Source of the DNA: CAZCDS01 sp964497585
Lineage (GTDB): Bacteria; Desulfobacterota; Desulfomonilia; Desulfomonilales; Desulfomonilaceae
NCBI GenBank assembly: GCA_964497585.1
Contig: CAZCDS010000022.1
Coordinates: 1 to 64,000, forward strand
Reading direction: 5' to 3'
Length of the DNA: 64,000 nucleotides
The notes beneath the pieces were generated by a model that had not been told where the DNA came from, made no database searches, and saw nothing but the letters and a program-made list of their open reading frames with translations. Below are positions 8,908 to 18,152 of the stretch, piece after piece. Position 1 is the first letter of the stretch; each line of letters opens with the position of its first letter. The position numbers and the translations under genes were made by a program.

Positions 8908-8932
8908 AGGGGATTCAACGTCAACGCGGGTG

Positions 8933-10015
8933 TCAAACCTGGCCGAGGTTTTCTTTGATTGCTTCGGTCTGAAAGTGGACGGCCAGCGGATCGATGATGT
9001 CGTCGAGCTTCCCGGAGAGTACTTCCTCGAGCTTGTGGAGTGTGAGGCCTATGCGGTGGTCCGTGACCCGGTTCTGCGGGAAGTTGTACGTGCGAATACG
9101 TTCCGATCGGTCTCCCGAGCCGACCTGGCTTCTTCGTTCACTGCTCACCTCTGCGCTTCGTTCCTCTTCCATCCGGTCGAAGAGACGCGCCTTGAGGATT
9201 TTCATCGCTTTGGACTTGTTCTTGTGCTGAGATTTCTCGTCCTGACAGGTGACGACGATGTTTGTGGGAAGGTGCGTGATGCGGACCGCAGAGTCCGTGG
9301 TGTTCACGCTTTGTCCTCCCGGTCCGGAGGATCTGTACACATCGACCTTGAGTTCCTTGGGATCTATGGAGACTTCCACATCGTCAGCCTCGGGCAGGAC
9401 GGCCACGGTAACCGCTGAGGTGTGGATGCGTCCCTGGGATTCGGTGACAGGAACTCGCTGGACCCTGTGAACTCCCCGCTCGTACTTGAGTCGTGAGTGG
9501 GCTCCTTCCCCATGAATCAGGGCGACAACTTCCTTGATACCTCCCGCGGCTCCCGTGGACATGGACATCACTTCGACGCGCCAGCCACGGGATTCAGCGT
9601 ACCGGCCATAGGCCCTGAAGAGATCGGCCGCAAAGAGGCCTGCTTCCTCGCCGCCAGTTCCCGCCCGGATCTCGAGGAAGGTATTTCTTGAATCATTGGG
9701 ATCCTTGGGCAGGAGCAGGATATTCAGTTCCCTTTCAAGCTCGGCCTGCCGATCCTGAAGGCCGGAGAGGTCTTCACGGGCCATGCCCACCAGTTCCGGA
9801 TCTTCATCTGCCTTGACGATTTCCTCGAGGTCGGCGATCTCATGGTTGACTTGGGTGAGTTCCCGATAGGCCTTCATCACCTCATCCAGGTCTGCCCTTT
9901 CCTTAGCTACCTTCTTCAGACGCTCGGGATCAGACAGAACCTCGGGCTTGGTGAGCTCCACATCGAGTTCCCCAAAGCGCCGACTCAGCTCTTCAAGCTT
10001 GGACAAGACCTGCAT
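8933..10015 (-). CDS. prfA: peptide chain release factor 1
   Basis: 360 residues, the normal length for RF1. It has the GGQ peptide-release motif (SSGPGGQSVN) and the RF1 recognition segment RVPVTESQGRIHTSA, with PVT in place of the common PAT. RF1 reads UAA and UAG, not UGA, so it would not compete with selenocysteine insertion. Its start lies 9 bp after the DUF1385 stop, continuing the rho-rpmE-DUF1385-prfA operon. A prmC methyltransferase gene, often next, is not present. Confidence 0.97.
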   Translation of the reverse strand: MQVLSKLEELSRRFGELDVELTKPEVLSDPERLKKVAKERADLDEVMKAYRELTQVNHEIADLEEIVKADEDPELVGMAREDLSGLQDRQAELERELNILLLPKDPNDSRNTFLEIRAGTGGEEAGLFAADLFRAYGRYAESRGWRVEVMSMSTGAAGGIKEVVALIHGEGAHSRLKYERGVHRVQRVPVTESQGRIHTSAVTVAVLPEADDVEVSIDPKELKVDVYRSSGPGGQSVNTTDSAVRITHLPTNIVVTCQDEKSQHKNKSKAMKILKARLFDRMEEERSAEVSSERRSQVGSGDRSERIRTYNFPQNRVTDHRIGLTLHKLEEVLSGKLDDIIDPLAVHFQTEAIKENLGQV

Positions 10016-10024
10016 GACACAACC

Positions 10025-10993
10025 TCACGCGGAGGATTCGCTCCGCGCCCAGGTCGCCTCCTTTTCCAGCGTTCGTTTTAGCGCGACGAGCGCAACTTCG
10101 AGCTGGTCGTCGCTCGGCTCACGTGTGGTCAGTTTCTGCATCCAGAGTCCCGGAAGGAGTAGCAGCTTGAGCACAGGATTATCGATTCTCTCTCCCAACC
10201 GGATGATCTCGTAAGAAGCACCGGCTATGGGCAAGAGGAGCATTATCTTGATGATGATGTAGAAGGCGTTGGTAATGATTCGGCTGCCCAGGAGGTCGCG
10301 GGGAAGAAACGGAAAAACCACCGTGAAGAGAAATATGCTGAAGACCAACACGAGCAGAATAAAGGCCGTGCCGCACCGATTATGGACCGTGGAATACTTG
10401 CGCGCGTTCTCTACGGTAAGCTCTTCTCCCTTTTCATACACGTGAATCGACTTGTGTTCCGCTCCGTGGTACTGGAAGACGCGGCGTATGTCCTTGAGCA
10501 GCGAGATGAGAAATACATACGCGATGAACAGGCTCACCTTGATCACTCCGTCGATCACGTGGAACCACACGCTCCTCACCCCGAGGTCCGTTCCTGAAAG
10601 CCACCCGATACCGAGGGTCGCCACGTGAGGCACCACCACAAACAGGAGAACAGCACCCCCGATCGCCATGCCGATGGTCCCGGCCAGAGCCCAAGGTCCG
10701 AGGGGTTCCTCCTCCTCGCCGAGCGCCTCCTGCGCGGAATAGGTCAGCGCCTGAATCCCGTTAAACAGTGCCTCGTACAGCACAATCGCGCCTCTGAGGA
10801 AAGGCTTCTTGAGAAGGGGCCACCTCTCCATGGGCGAGTACCAGCGGTCTTCCCGAACCGAAAGATTCCCGTCAGGTTTGCGCACCACCACCGTAAAGGT
10901 CTTGGGAGCACGCATCATGATCCCCTCGATAACAGCCTGACCGCCGACCTTTATCTGCTGGTCCTGCGCGGATGCCCTATCATTGATCCTCAT
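10025..10993 (-). CDS. DUF1385 (YqhQ-like) membrane protein
   Basis: 322 residues with the DUF1385 signature near the N-terminus (GGQAVIEGIMMRAP), four to five membrane segments (about 95-125, 150-175, 205-235, 240-265) and the conserved YHGAEHKSIHVYE and NRCGTAF motifs. Its function is unknown. It is regularly encoded between rpmE and prfA in Firmicutes and Deltaproteobacteria, as here. Confidence 0.93.
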   Translation of the reverse strand: MRINDRASAQDQQIKVGGQAVIEGIMMRAPKTFTVVVRKPDGNLSVREDRWYSPMERWPLLKKPFLRGAIVLYEALFNGIQALTYSAQEALGEEEEPLGPWALAGTIGMAIGGAVLLFVVVPHVATLGIGWLSGTDLGVRSVWFHVIDGVIKVSLFIAYVFLISLLKDIRRVFQYHGAEHKSIHVYEKGEELTVENARKYSTVHNRCGTAFILLVLVFSIFLFTVVFPFLPRDLLGSRIITNAFYIIIKIMLLLPIAGASYEIIRLGERIDNPVLKLLLLPGLWMQKLTTREPSDDQLEVALVALKRTLEKEATWARSESSA

Positions 10994-11162
10994 GTGACTC
11001 CCTGTCGCCGCCCCAAGGGCCCGGATTCGATTCCCCTTTTTCCCAGCAATTGCGTCACCGCGTTACCCAAGGGAAAATCTTCAGCGTCCCCGGCCGGTTG
11101 AAATACCTTCGGGAGCGGGTACACTCTTTCCAACCGGACCGGCGAATCAACCGGTCCGCCCC

Positions 11163-11495
11163 TTATTTCTTCCTGGAGGCCGCCTCTTTCTTGGAAGCGG
11201 CTTTTTCTCTTTTCGGAGCAGCCTTCTCTTTCTTGGGTGCAGCCTTTTCGGTCTTCTTCTTCTTGGTCTTGGCAGGGGGTTTTCCGGTGGAGACCTTGGC
11301 GTCACCGTATTTCTTTCGGAATCGTTCTACGCGTCCGGCACTGTCGACGAGCTTCTGCTTGCCGGTAAAAAACGGGTGACAGGCAGAGCAGATCTCGAGC
11401 TTGAATTCTGGCTTTGACGATCGCGTGTGGATCTCCGCGCCGCACGCGCATTTGAACACTGTATCCTGGAATTCGGGATGTATGCCTTTCTTCAT
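11163..11495 (-). CDS. rpmE: 50S ribosomal protein L31, zinc-binding, with Lys/Ala-rich tail
   Basis: 110 residues. The first 70 are L31 (MKKGIHPEFQ...) with the four zinc-ligand cysteines C16, C18, C36 and C39, the C+ form. Residues 71-110 are a repetitive Lys/Ala/Glu tail (units like KKEKAAPK) not found in the minimal protein and probably binding rRNA non-specifically. It lies downstream of rho, a common arrangement. Confidence 0.95.
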   Translation of the reverse strand: MKKGIHPEFQDTVFKCACGAEIHTRSSKPEFKLEICSACHPFFTGKQKLVDSAGRVERFRKKYGDAKVSTGKPPAKTKKKKTEKAAPKKEKAAPKREKAASKKEAASRKK

Positions 11496-11651
11496 GCTTC
11501 ATCCTCCGAGACTAACAAGAATCTTTTATTCTATCAAATTCTGAAGCCAGCGGAAACCCAAAAAACGCCCCTCTCTTCTCTGCTCATGACGACGAATAAT
11601 TGCCTCACCTCGCCATGCACCGGAAACAAGCGACTGTCCTGTCCACTGACG

Positions 11652-12905
11652 CTATTTGTTCATTATCTCCAGGAACTCCCGGTTGGAATCCGTCTGCATA
11701 ATCTTATCCAGGAGGAATTCCATCGCATCCACGGAGTTCATGTCGGCCAAAAGTTTCCTGAGGAGCCAGATCCTCTGAAGATCCTGCTCGGAAACAAGCA
11801 GTTCCTCTTTTCGGGTGCCGGAGCGGTTGATGTCCATACAGGGGAATATGCGGCGTTCGAGCAGGCGTCGATCCAGGTGGATCTCCATGTTGCCGGTGCC
11901 TTTGAACTCTTCGTAGATGACCTCGTCCATCTTGCTGCCCGTGTCGATGAGCGCGGTCGCAATGATCGTGAGGCTCCCTCCCTCCTCGATATTGCGTGCA
12001 GCCCCAAAGAAGCGCTTGGGCCGGTGAAGGGCATTGGAATCGACGCCGCCGGAAAGGATCTTCCCGCTGGCGGGCACCACGGTATTGTGAGCCCGTGCGA
12101 GTCGCGTGATGCTGTCGAGAAGAATCACCACATCCCTCTTGTGCTCCACAAGCCTCTTGGCCTTCTCGATGACCATGTCGGCCACTTGAACGTGGCGCTG
12201 CGCAGGCTCGTCAAAGGTCGAGGATATGACTTCACCGTCGACCGAGCGCTGCATGTCCGTGACCTCTTCCGGACGCTCATCGATGAGCAGGACGATCAGG
12301 TAGATGTCCTTATGGTTATGAGTGAGGCTATTGGCGATTTGCTGCAAAAGGACGGTCTTCCCCGCCTTGGGAGGGGATACGATCAGTGCGCGCTGCCCCT
12401 TTCCAATCGGCGTGAGCAGGTCCATGATCCTCATGGAATAGACCGTGGGGGAAATCTCGAGGCTGAGCCTCTCCTCGGGGTAAAGCGGCGTGAGGTTGTC
12501 GAAGAGGACTTTGTCCCTAATCTTCTCCGGATCCTCGGCATTGACGCGCTCGACCTTGAGCAGCGCGAAGTAGCGCTCTGTATCCTTGGGAGGGCGAATA
12601 TAGCCAGATATGGTATCCCCGGTCCTCAAATTGAAACGCCGGATCTGACTCGGCGAGACATAGATGTCGTCGGGACCGGGCAGATAGTTGTAGTCCGGGG
12701 CCCTGAGGAACCCGAAGCCGTCCGGAAGGCATTCGAGAACGCCTTCCCCCCTGATCGGGGCTTCTTTCTCATTTTCCTGTTGGGCCTGGAGGATCGCGAA
12801 GATCAGCTCTTGCTTGCGCATGCTGCTCGCTCCCTCGACCTGGAGCTGGTTTGCGATAGATAACAGCTCGCTAACCTTCTTGTTCTTCAATTCTACGACG
12901 TCCAT
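11652..12905 (-). CDS. rho: transcription termination factor Rho
   Basis: 417 residues from ATG 12905, which has GGAGA about 6 nt upstream; a longer reading to 12938 adds an unlikely MQKKYSNSGDP. It has a Rho N-terminal domain, an RNA-binding cold-shock fold (GVLECLPDGFGFLR), Walker A (PPKAGKTVLLQ), Walker B (VVILLDSITR) and the Q- and R-loop regions. It is a hexameric RNA helicase that terminates transcripts. First gene of the minus-strand rho-rpmE-DUF1385-prfA cluster. Confidence 0.97.
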   Translation of the reverse strand: MDVVELKNKKVSELLSIANQLQVEGASSMRKQELIFAILQAQQENEKEAPIRGEGVLECLPDGFGFLRAPDYNYLPGPDDIYVSPSQIRRFNLRTGDTISGYIRPPKDTERYFALLKVERVNAEDPEKIRDKVLFDNLTPLYPEERLSLEISPTVYSMRIMDLLTPIGKGQRALIVSPPKAGKTVLLQQIANSLTHNHKDIYLIVLLIDERPEEVTDMQRSVDGEVISSTFDEPAQRHVQVADMVIEKAKRLVEHKRDVVILLDSITRLARAHNTVVPASGKILSGGVDSNALHRPKRFFGAARNIEEGGSLTIIATALIDTGSKMDEVIYEEFKGTGNMEIHLDRRLLERRIFPCMDINRSGTRKEELLVSEQDLQRIWLLRKLLADMNSVDAMEFLLDKIMQTDSNREFLEIMNK

Positions 12906-13195
12906 GGGGTCTCCTGAATTGCTATATTTCTTCTGCAATTCAAACTGGGATCTTCACGAATTCCACGCTGGAGCGGTTAGAGAGATGCGCCAATCAGCAG
13001 AGACGGACAGCTCCCACTGTGCCTATCTCGACTCTCAGGTAACGTGTTGTCCTTTGGATAGAAGCGGGCTCCTGGGCGGGAGATCTCCTTTTGTAGCTAA
13101 ATCTTACTTAATCAACGGAAAAGATCCTGTCAAGTCTTTTGTTTTCGAAACTTCTCAATTGATCATCGATCGGTTGCCGTCTAGAATGTGCTCTC

Positions 13196-13930
13196 ATGAG
13201 TCAGCTCCTGCTACCCGTCTCGCTCCCGCCCCGTTTCACCTTTGAGACCCTCGTCGTGCACGAGGGCATCGAGACCGCGGTGGCCTCCATCACCGCGACC
13301 TACCGATCCGGTCGGACGTCTCCCCCCTCCCTCTTCCTCTATGGCCCCCCCGGCACAGGAAAGACGCACATCCTCAGGGCCCTGGTCGCGGACCCTCAGA
13401 GCGCGTTCCGGGGAAACCGTTCGAATCTGGTCATTCTTCAAGCCTCCCAAACGGACGGCTGTCCGGAATTGGACCGGATCCTTACCGCTGGGGGCGCAGA
13501 GAACCTTGACAAAGCGGCGGCGGTGGCCCTGGACGACGTCCATCTGTTTACGGACCACGACAGGGTGAGCCTCTGGACCCTTTCCAACATGTTAAGACGA
13601 ACCGCGACTCCCCTGCTCATGGCGGCACAGGGTTCGCCTGATGAGCTGTTTCCGAGCAATCCCCATTTGCTCTCTCGCATGTGCGCAGGCCTCGTACTCA
13701 GACTGGATCATCCCGAAGACAATGTTCGGATGCTCATTATGGATAAGATCGCCCGAGACAAAAACGTTCGGGTGTCGCCGGAAGTCTTCCGCTATCTCAT
13801 CAGAAGAAAACCACGCAACATCAAGGACTTGGAGAATATTCTCGACGTGCTGGACGCCGCTTCTCTGGAAAGAAAGAGACGGATCACCCTGCCCTTTGTC
13901 AAACTCCTCGAAAGGGAAGGTGCCATCTGA
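13196..13930 (+). CDS. DnaA/Hda-like AAA+ ATPase
   Basis: 244 residues matching only the AAA+ part of DnaA, like Hda: an N-terminal FETLVVHEGIETA segment, Walker A (GPPGTGKTH), Walker B (ALDDVHLF), sensor regions and the small helical subdomain. There is no DnaA domain IV, so it should not bind DnaA boxes. Hda-type proteins promote ATP hydrolysis on DnaA after replication starts. Function is inferred from architecture. It is divergent from rho, and the 290-bp gap between them presumably holds both promoters. Confidence 0.78.
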   Translation: MSQLLLPVSLPPRFTFETLVVHEGIETAVASITATYRSGRTSPPSLFLYGPPGTGKTHILRALVADPQSAFRGNRSNLVILQASQTDGCPELDRILTAGGAENLDKAAAVALDDVHLFTDHDRVSLWTLSNMLRRTATPLLMAAQGSPDELFPSNPHLLSRMCAGLVLRLDHPEDNVRMLIMDKIARDKNVRVSPEVFRYLIRRKPRNIKDLENILDVLDAASLERKRRITLPFVKLLEREGAI

Positions 13931-14120
13931 CGTGCCTGTCTCCCTCTGCCCCCCGTAATCGGAGCCTCGACCGATCGATAAGAATGCGCTTGAACTCCGG
14001 TCCTGAAAGAGTTAAAGAATCTGCACATTGCGGCACACTCATGTGCAGTGTGTCACTCGGGGCTGAGAGCAAACGGTGGATGTGCCGTTCCCCGCAGATG
14101 TGAATGGGGTTGCACGAGAG

Positions 14121-15506
14121 ATGTTACGTATCACAAGGAATCATACGCTCCTGAGCTTCTCCATGGTGGCGCTCGTCGGGTTGTTCTCTTTCTTGGGGTC
14201 TTCAGAAAGCCCCCAGGGCGCGGTGGGAAAATTCGTGAAGATCTTCATCGCGAGACAGAGCGACGCGTTGATGAGCATTATTCACCCCGACATTGTCGAG
14301 GGCAAGGAGATCGGAACACGGGAAGCGAAGAGCTTCCTCGATCGTTTCAAAGATCATTCGCTGACATTTGAGGGGTTTCGAGTGGACGAGCGGCTCAAGT
14401 CCGAGGACGGCAAGACCGAGCGTTTCCGGGCCACCCTCAATTTCAAGTCCTCTCCGATCTCCCGTGAGTACCCGGGACCGACGCGTCTGCAAATGTCGTT
14501 GCAGTGGGTCTCCGATGGAGGACGATGGTGGTTGGAGCGACCACTCTCGATCAAGTACATCGTCGAAAGTACGAAAGCCTATCCCACCGCGAAGCAAGAT
14601 GAGCTGGCCATGCGATTCACCACGGCAGTTCAAATTCTTGAAAAGCTCGGGCTGCCAGGAAAGGAAGACCTGGCTCTTTGCGGAATTCCAGCGCCGGGTA
14701 CGGCCATTGAGGAGTACCGCGAACTGGAGAAGCTCCACAAAAGCGAACGGGGACCCAAGGGAGTCAGCTGGCGTGCACGGGGTATGAGAGTTATGCTCAA
14801 GGGAGCCGCCCGCAGCCAGGGGGGCTTGCTCAGGATGTACCACGGGGACTTCAAACTTCGCGAAAAGGATCGCCGCGGCCCGGTTCCATGGGACATGTTT
14901 CGGGATTATGTCCAGGCCGCCGTCGTATTGGGAAAGACGTACTGCAGCCGAGGAAACGCCGACGGGGCACGGAAAGTCTATCAGAGGATCATCTCGTTAG
15001 GCCGCCAATTCCTCAATGAGCCCGGCGGACTCAATTTCCTGATTTGGGGGCTCACCTTCCAAAAGATCGGCGCCGGCGAACTGGCGCGGCTCCCCGACAA
15101 GAAAGGATTTCCCACGCGGAACGAAGTCGAGGCCTTTTTGAGGCTAACGTCTCGGCGATTGGATCTTCTCCAGACCGCTCTGTCCTCTCTTGACGAGATG
15201 GCCGATTACGAAGCGCTCAAGGCCGCAATGATAGCAGCGCAGCGCAGCGGAGACGCCTATTTCAGGCCATGGGGGATCAACACCCTTGCCATCTTCTCAC
15301 TCAAGGGAGCGCCCGCCACTGCCGAAGCGATCAAGGGTGCTCAGTTTACGGTACTCGTCGAAAACAGGCAGATGAGACAGATTGCGGCCCAGGCACTGCA
15401 GAAACTCGTGTCGAATCCCTCAGACTCGGCCCGGTCATTCATCAAATATCAGAAGAATTGGGTACGGAACCATCGGGTGTACGGGCGGACCACCCTTTTC
15501 AATTGA
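14121..15506 (+). CDS. unknown protein with N-terminal signal anchor
   Basis: 461 residues from ATG 14121; a longer reading from GTG 14076 lacks support. Residues about 8-27 (TLLSFSMVALVGLFSFLGSS) are a signal peptide or anchor. Next comes a domain of about 130 residues (VGKFVKIFIARQSDALMSII ... RWWLERP) that resembles NTF2-like or lumazine-binding-type folds in pattern, then a long helical region with TPR-like character and a possible HEAT-like C-terminus. I recognise no specific family. It lies between the Hda-like gene and recO, same strand. Confidence 0.6.
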   Translation: MLRITRNHTLLSFSMVALVGLFSFLGSSESPQGAVGKFVKIFIARQSDALMSIIHPDIVEGKEIGTREAKSFLDRFKDHSLTFEGFRVDERLKSEDGKTERFRATLNFKSSPISREYPGPTRLQMSLQWVSDGGRWWLERPLSIKYIVESTKAYPTAKQDELAMRFTTAVQILEKLGLPGKEDLALCGIPAPGTAIEEYRELEKLHKSERGPKGVSWRARGMRVMLKGAARSQGGLLRMYHGDFKLREKDRRGPVPWDMFRDYVQAAVVLGKTYCSRGNADGARKVYQRIISLGRQFLNEPGGLNFLIWGLTFQKIGAGELARLPDKKGFPTRNEVEAFLRLTSRRLDLLQTALSSLDEMADYEALKAAMIAAQRSGDAYFRPWGINTLAIFSLKGAPATAEAIKGAQFTVLVENRQMRQIAAQALQKLVSNPSDSARSFIKYQKNWVRNHRVYGRTTLFN

Positions 15507-15643
15507 TGCGCGTACACGGGAATCGCAAATGGGGCACTGTTGGGAACGGCGGGCCCTGGTGTCCGATCGGTCGCGTTCCATGGGGAAACAGAGTTGAGAA
15601 ATCCTGGGAGAACCGTGTTCCATCGCGCTCCTGAGGAAGAGAC

Positions 15644-16390
15644 GTGGTCAGATCGCTTATACTCAAGAAGGAAGAGCGCGGGGAAGCCGATGAACTGGTC
15701 TTATTCTTCGCACGAGACCTCGGGTGGCTGCGAGGCGTGGCCAAGAATTCGAGGAAGAGCCGGGTCCGTTTTGGCGGTCATCTGGAACCGTTATCGTTGG
15801 TGGACCTTGTGCTCCGTTCCCGCAGGAAGGACGATCTCGTCTGGATAGATGATTCGCAGGTCATCAACGGTTTCCTCACGATGCGGGCCCACGTGGCAAA
15901 GGTTTCCCACGCGGCCTACTTCCTGGAACTCGCTTCGATCTTCCAGGGTGACGAGCATCCCGACCCGGTTCTCTTCGATTTCCTCCTAGGGCTGCTGGAA
16001 CGCCTGGATGCATCTCCTTTCAATCCCCTCCGGTCCCTGCTCGATGAAATCCGTCTCCTCGGGCTCCTGGGCTTCGCTCCCGGATTCGAACAGTGCCCGA
16101 CCTGCGGAAAGCCTGTCGACCCTGGTGAAGAAGGCATTTTCTCAGTCAGTCTTGGCGGAACGTGCCACCCCGGTTGCTTTCCCCAAAGGGAACCGTCTCT
16201 TACGCTTTCTCCTGATACCCTTGCAGTGGTACGCCGCGGACTTGACCTCGACGACGAGCCCGCTTCGCGGCTCAGGCTTGGTAGAAAGGGCTTGAATGAA
16301 CTGAGGGCGTCCCTCTCGGCCTTTGTCAGGTATCTCCGAGGGGACGCGATCAACTCGCTGCTGTTTCTCGAGAAAATGGGCCTCTGGTGA
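15644..16390 (+). CDS. recO: DNA repair protein RecO
   Basis: 248 residues with an N-terminal OB fold (LILKKEERGEADELVLFFA...), a helical C-terminal domain and a four-cysteine zinc site (CPTCGKP ... CHPGC). RecO loads RecA onto SSB-coated single strands together with RecR. The GTG at 15644 is preceded by GAGGAAGAG. Length and layout are normal. Confidence 0.9.
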   Translation: MVRSLILKKEERGEADELVLFFARDLGWLRGVAKNSRKSRVRFGGHLEPLSLVDLVLRSRRKDDLVWIDDSQVINGFLTMRAHVAKVSHAAYFLELASIFQGDEHPDPVLFDFLLGLLERLDASPFNPLRSLLDEIRLLGLLGFAPGFEQCPTCGKPVDPGEEGIFSVSLGGTCHPGCFPQREPSLTLSPDTLAVVRRGLDLDDEPASRLRLGRKGLNELRASLSAFVRYLRGDAINSLLFLEKMGLW

Positions 16391-16633
16391 GGCAGTGTAT
16401 CGTCAAGCCGCTGACATGATGAGATATTTGCCCTCGTTTTGCCGACTCCCCGCAAGCTCGGGGGCACATTTCTCTGAGCCTCTCAAGGGGGCCGATCAAA
16501 AACGCCGTACCCCCCAGTCCTGCGGGCTTTTTCGTTGACAAGGAGTGAGACGACTCCTACCATCGCTCGTACGGCACAGCATCCTTCGCCGGCCGATAGT
16601 GACACGTTTCGATGCCGAAGGGAGCAGAACTCC

Positions 16634-17290
16634 ATGCCCGAGAGACAGTATGTGATCGACGCACTGGGCGTCCAGGAATCCTGGAGGATCTTCAAGATCA
16701 TGGCTGAGTTCGTCGACGGGTTCGACAGCCTGTCCGACGTCTATCCGGCTGTTTCCGTCTTCGGGTCGGCACGGGTGCCGGAAGATGATCCCTGCTATCA
16801 GGAGAGTCTTCGTCTGGGTCGGCGGCTCGCGGAAGAAGGCTTCAGCGTGATAACCGGCGGCGGACCGGGAGCAATGGAAGCAGCCAACCGCGGAGCATAC
16901 GAAGCGGGAGGTACGTCCGTCGGCCTTAGGATTCAACTCCCGGAGGAACAGGAAGCCAATCCGTACGTCAACATCGGGGTCGATTTTCACTACTTCTTCA
17001 CGAGGAAAGTGATGTTCGTAAAGTACGCGGTGGCGTACGTGATACTTCCCGGAGGATTCGGCACGCTCGATGAAGTCTTCGAAGCGCTCACCCTGGTCCA
17101 GACCATGCGCATCAAACCTTTTCCCGTCATCATGTTGGGAAAGCATTACTGGTCCGGTCTCGTCTCATGGATCGAGAAGACGGTTCTCGAGAAGCACAAG
17201 ATGATCAGCCCGCAGGATAGGCGATTGTTCATACTGGTTGACGATCCTGATGAGGCCGTCAACATGATCAAGAGGTTCGTGATCGTCTAA
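16634..17290 (+). CDS. LOG-family protein (putative cytokinin riboside monophosphate phosphoribohydrolase)
   Basis: About 218 residues from ATG 16634, which has GGGAG upstream; a longer frame from 16535 is unlikely. A Rossmann-like LOG fold carries SVFGSARV, the GGGPGAMEAANRGA loop and the catalytic PGGFGTLDE motif. Family members cleave nucleoside monophosphates to base and ribose phosphate. The physiological substrate in bacteria is often unknown. Followed by a GC-rich dyad near 17310-17360. Confidence 0.9.
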   Translation: MPERQYVIDALGVQESWRIFKIMAEFVDGFDSLSDVYPAVSVFGSARVPEDDPCYQESLRLGRRLAEEGFSVITGGGPGAMEAANRGAYEAGGTSVGLRIQLPEEQEANPYVNIGVDFHYFFTRKVMFVKYAVAYVILPGGFGTLDEVFEALTLVQTMRIKPFPVIMLGKHYWSGLVSWIEKTVLEKHKMISPQDRRLFILVDDPDEAVNMIKRFVIV

Positions 17291-17413
17291 GCACAGGAGA
17301 CACGTCGCGCTCGAGGCCCGAGATGCTTTCCCGAAAGGAGTTTCCCCCGGGGACGGTCTTTTTGTTGAAAGGCGCTCCCCAGGGAATTCTTATCACCGCA
17401 ATTTCTTCGAACC

Positions 17414-17689
17414 CTAATGGACTGTGAAGACCGCTCGCAGATCGGAACGCTTCTGCGGCTTGCGTAAGCCTTTTTCACGGCGACCCGGAATTGTGGAGGG
17501 CGGATACACGAAGGGTCTCGGCGGGGCCATTTCGGGAGGCCTCAGAGCAGGCCCCACAGGGTTCGGCCGGGCATCTGTGAAGATACCGATCCCGTCGGCA
17601 TGCGTACCCACGGTTTGCGCGCCCGCGGCGGTAATGAGCATGACGAGAAGAGCGACTGCCATGAAGGAAATGAGGAGCGAACGAACCAT
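17414..17689 (-). CDS. small secreted proline-rich protein
   Basis: About 91 residues. The ATG at 17689 follows AAAGGAG at good spacing. A clear signal peptide (MVRSLLISFMAVALLVMLI...AGA) is followed by a mature part rich in Pro, Arg and Gly (PALRPPEMAPPRPFVYPPS), probably unstructured, in the periplasm or outside. No family is recognised. It is convergent with the LOG gene. Confidence 0.6.
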   Translation of the reverse strand: MVRSLLISFMAVALLVMLITAAGAQTVGTHADGIGIFTDARPNPVGPALRPPEMAPPRPFVYPPSTIPGRREKGLRKPQKRSDLRAVFTVH

Positions 17690-18152
17690 ACCCAACTCCT
17701 TTTACAAGCCATAAACGATTTTATCGATATCAGAGATAACATAAGAACTTTATCATACTTCATGAGGATGGTCAATATATTCCCCTTGAATTTAGAGACA
17801 TATGAAGATCAAATGACGTATTATATGAGGAAACAGGGGCGTATCGCCAAGGCTGAGCTTGAGGTGTTAATTTAAGTTATTTATATTCAGGCAGTTAGAT
17901 TATAAACATAATGTTATATATAATAGTTTATGGTAAATAGCCTATAAAAATATGGACTATCCGGCACACAAGCCTCCAGGAAAACGCGGCCACGGCTCTC
18001 GCGTCCCCATTCACGTGCGCGGCGCGCTGGAGAATCCTTCACGAATGCGACGCGCCCTTCTTGCCATCTTTCACTCTTTCCTTATACTTATACGGTGTGG
18101 TGGGGTGAAGCCCTGACCGGTTTGTCAGGCCTCTCTCAGCAGGAAAAGAAAA
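17690..18152. other. A+T-rich intergenic island upstream of mnmG
   Basis: About 300 bp (17700-17970) is strikingly A+T-rich against GC-rich neighbours. It contains a possible 37-codon frame (ATG 17761, MRMVNIFPLNLETYEDQM...) with A+T-rich codons and several short palindromes such as ATAATGTTATATATAATAG. No DnaA box matching TTATNCACA was found. It may be foreign DNA or an unwinding region; nothing firm can be said. Confidence 0.45.
18061..18088 (+). promoter_or_regulatory. sigma-70-like promoter for mnmG
   Basis: TTGCCA and TATACT are separated by 16 bp, with the -10 box 65 bp before the mnmG ATG. A good match by eye. Confidence 0.45.

Noticed and set aside
17700..18150. A+T-rich region near mnmG as replication origin
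   Set aside because: No TTATNCACA boxes were found by eye, and dnaA/dnaN are not nearby; kept only as a low-interest observation.
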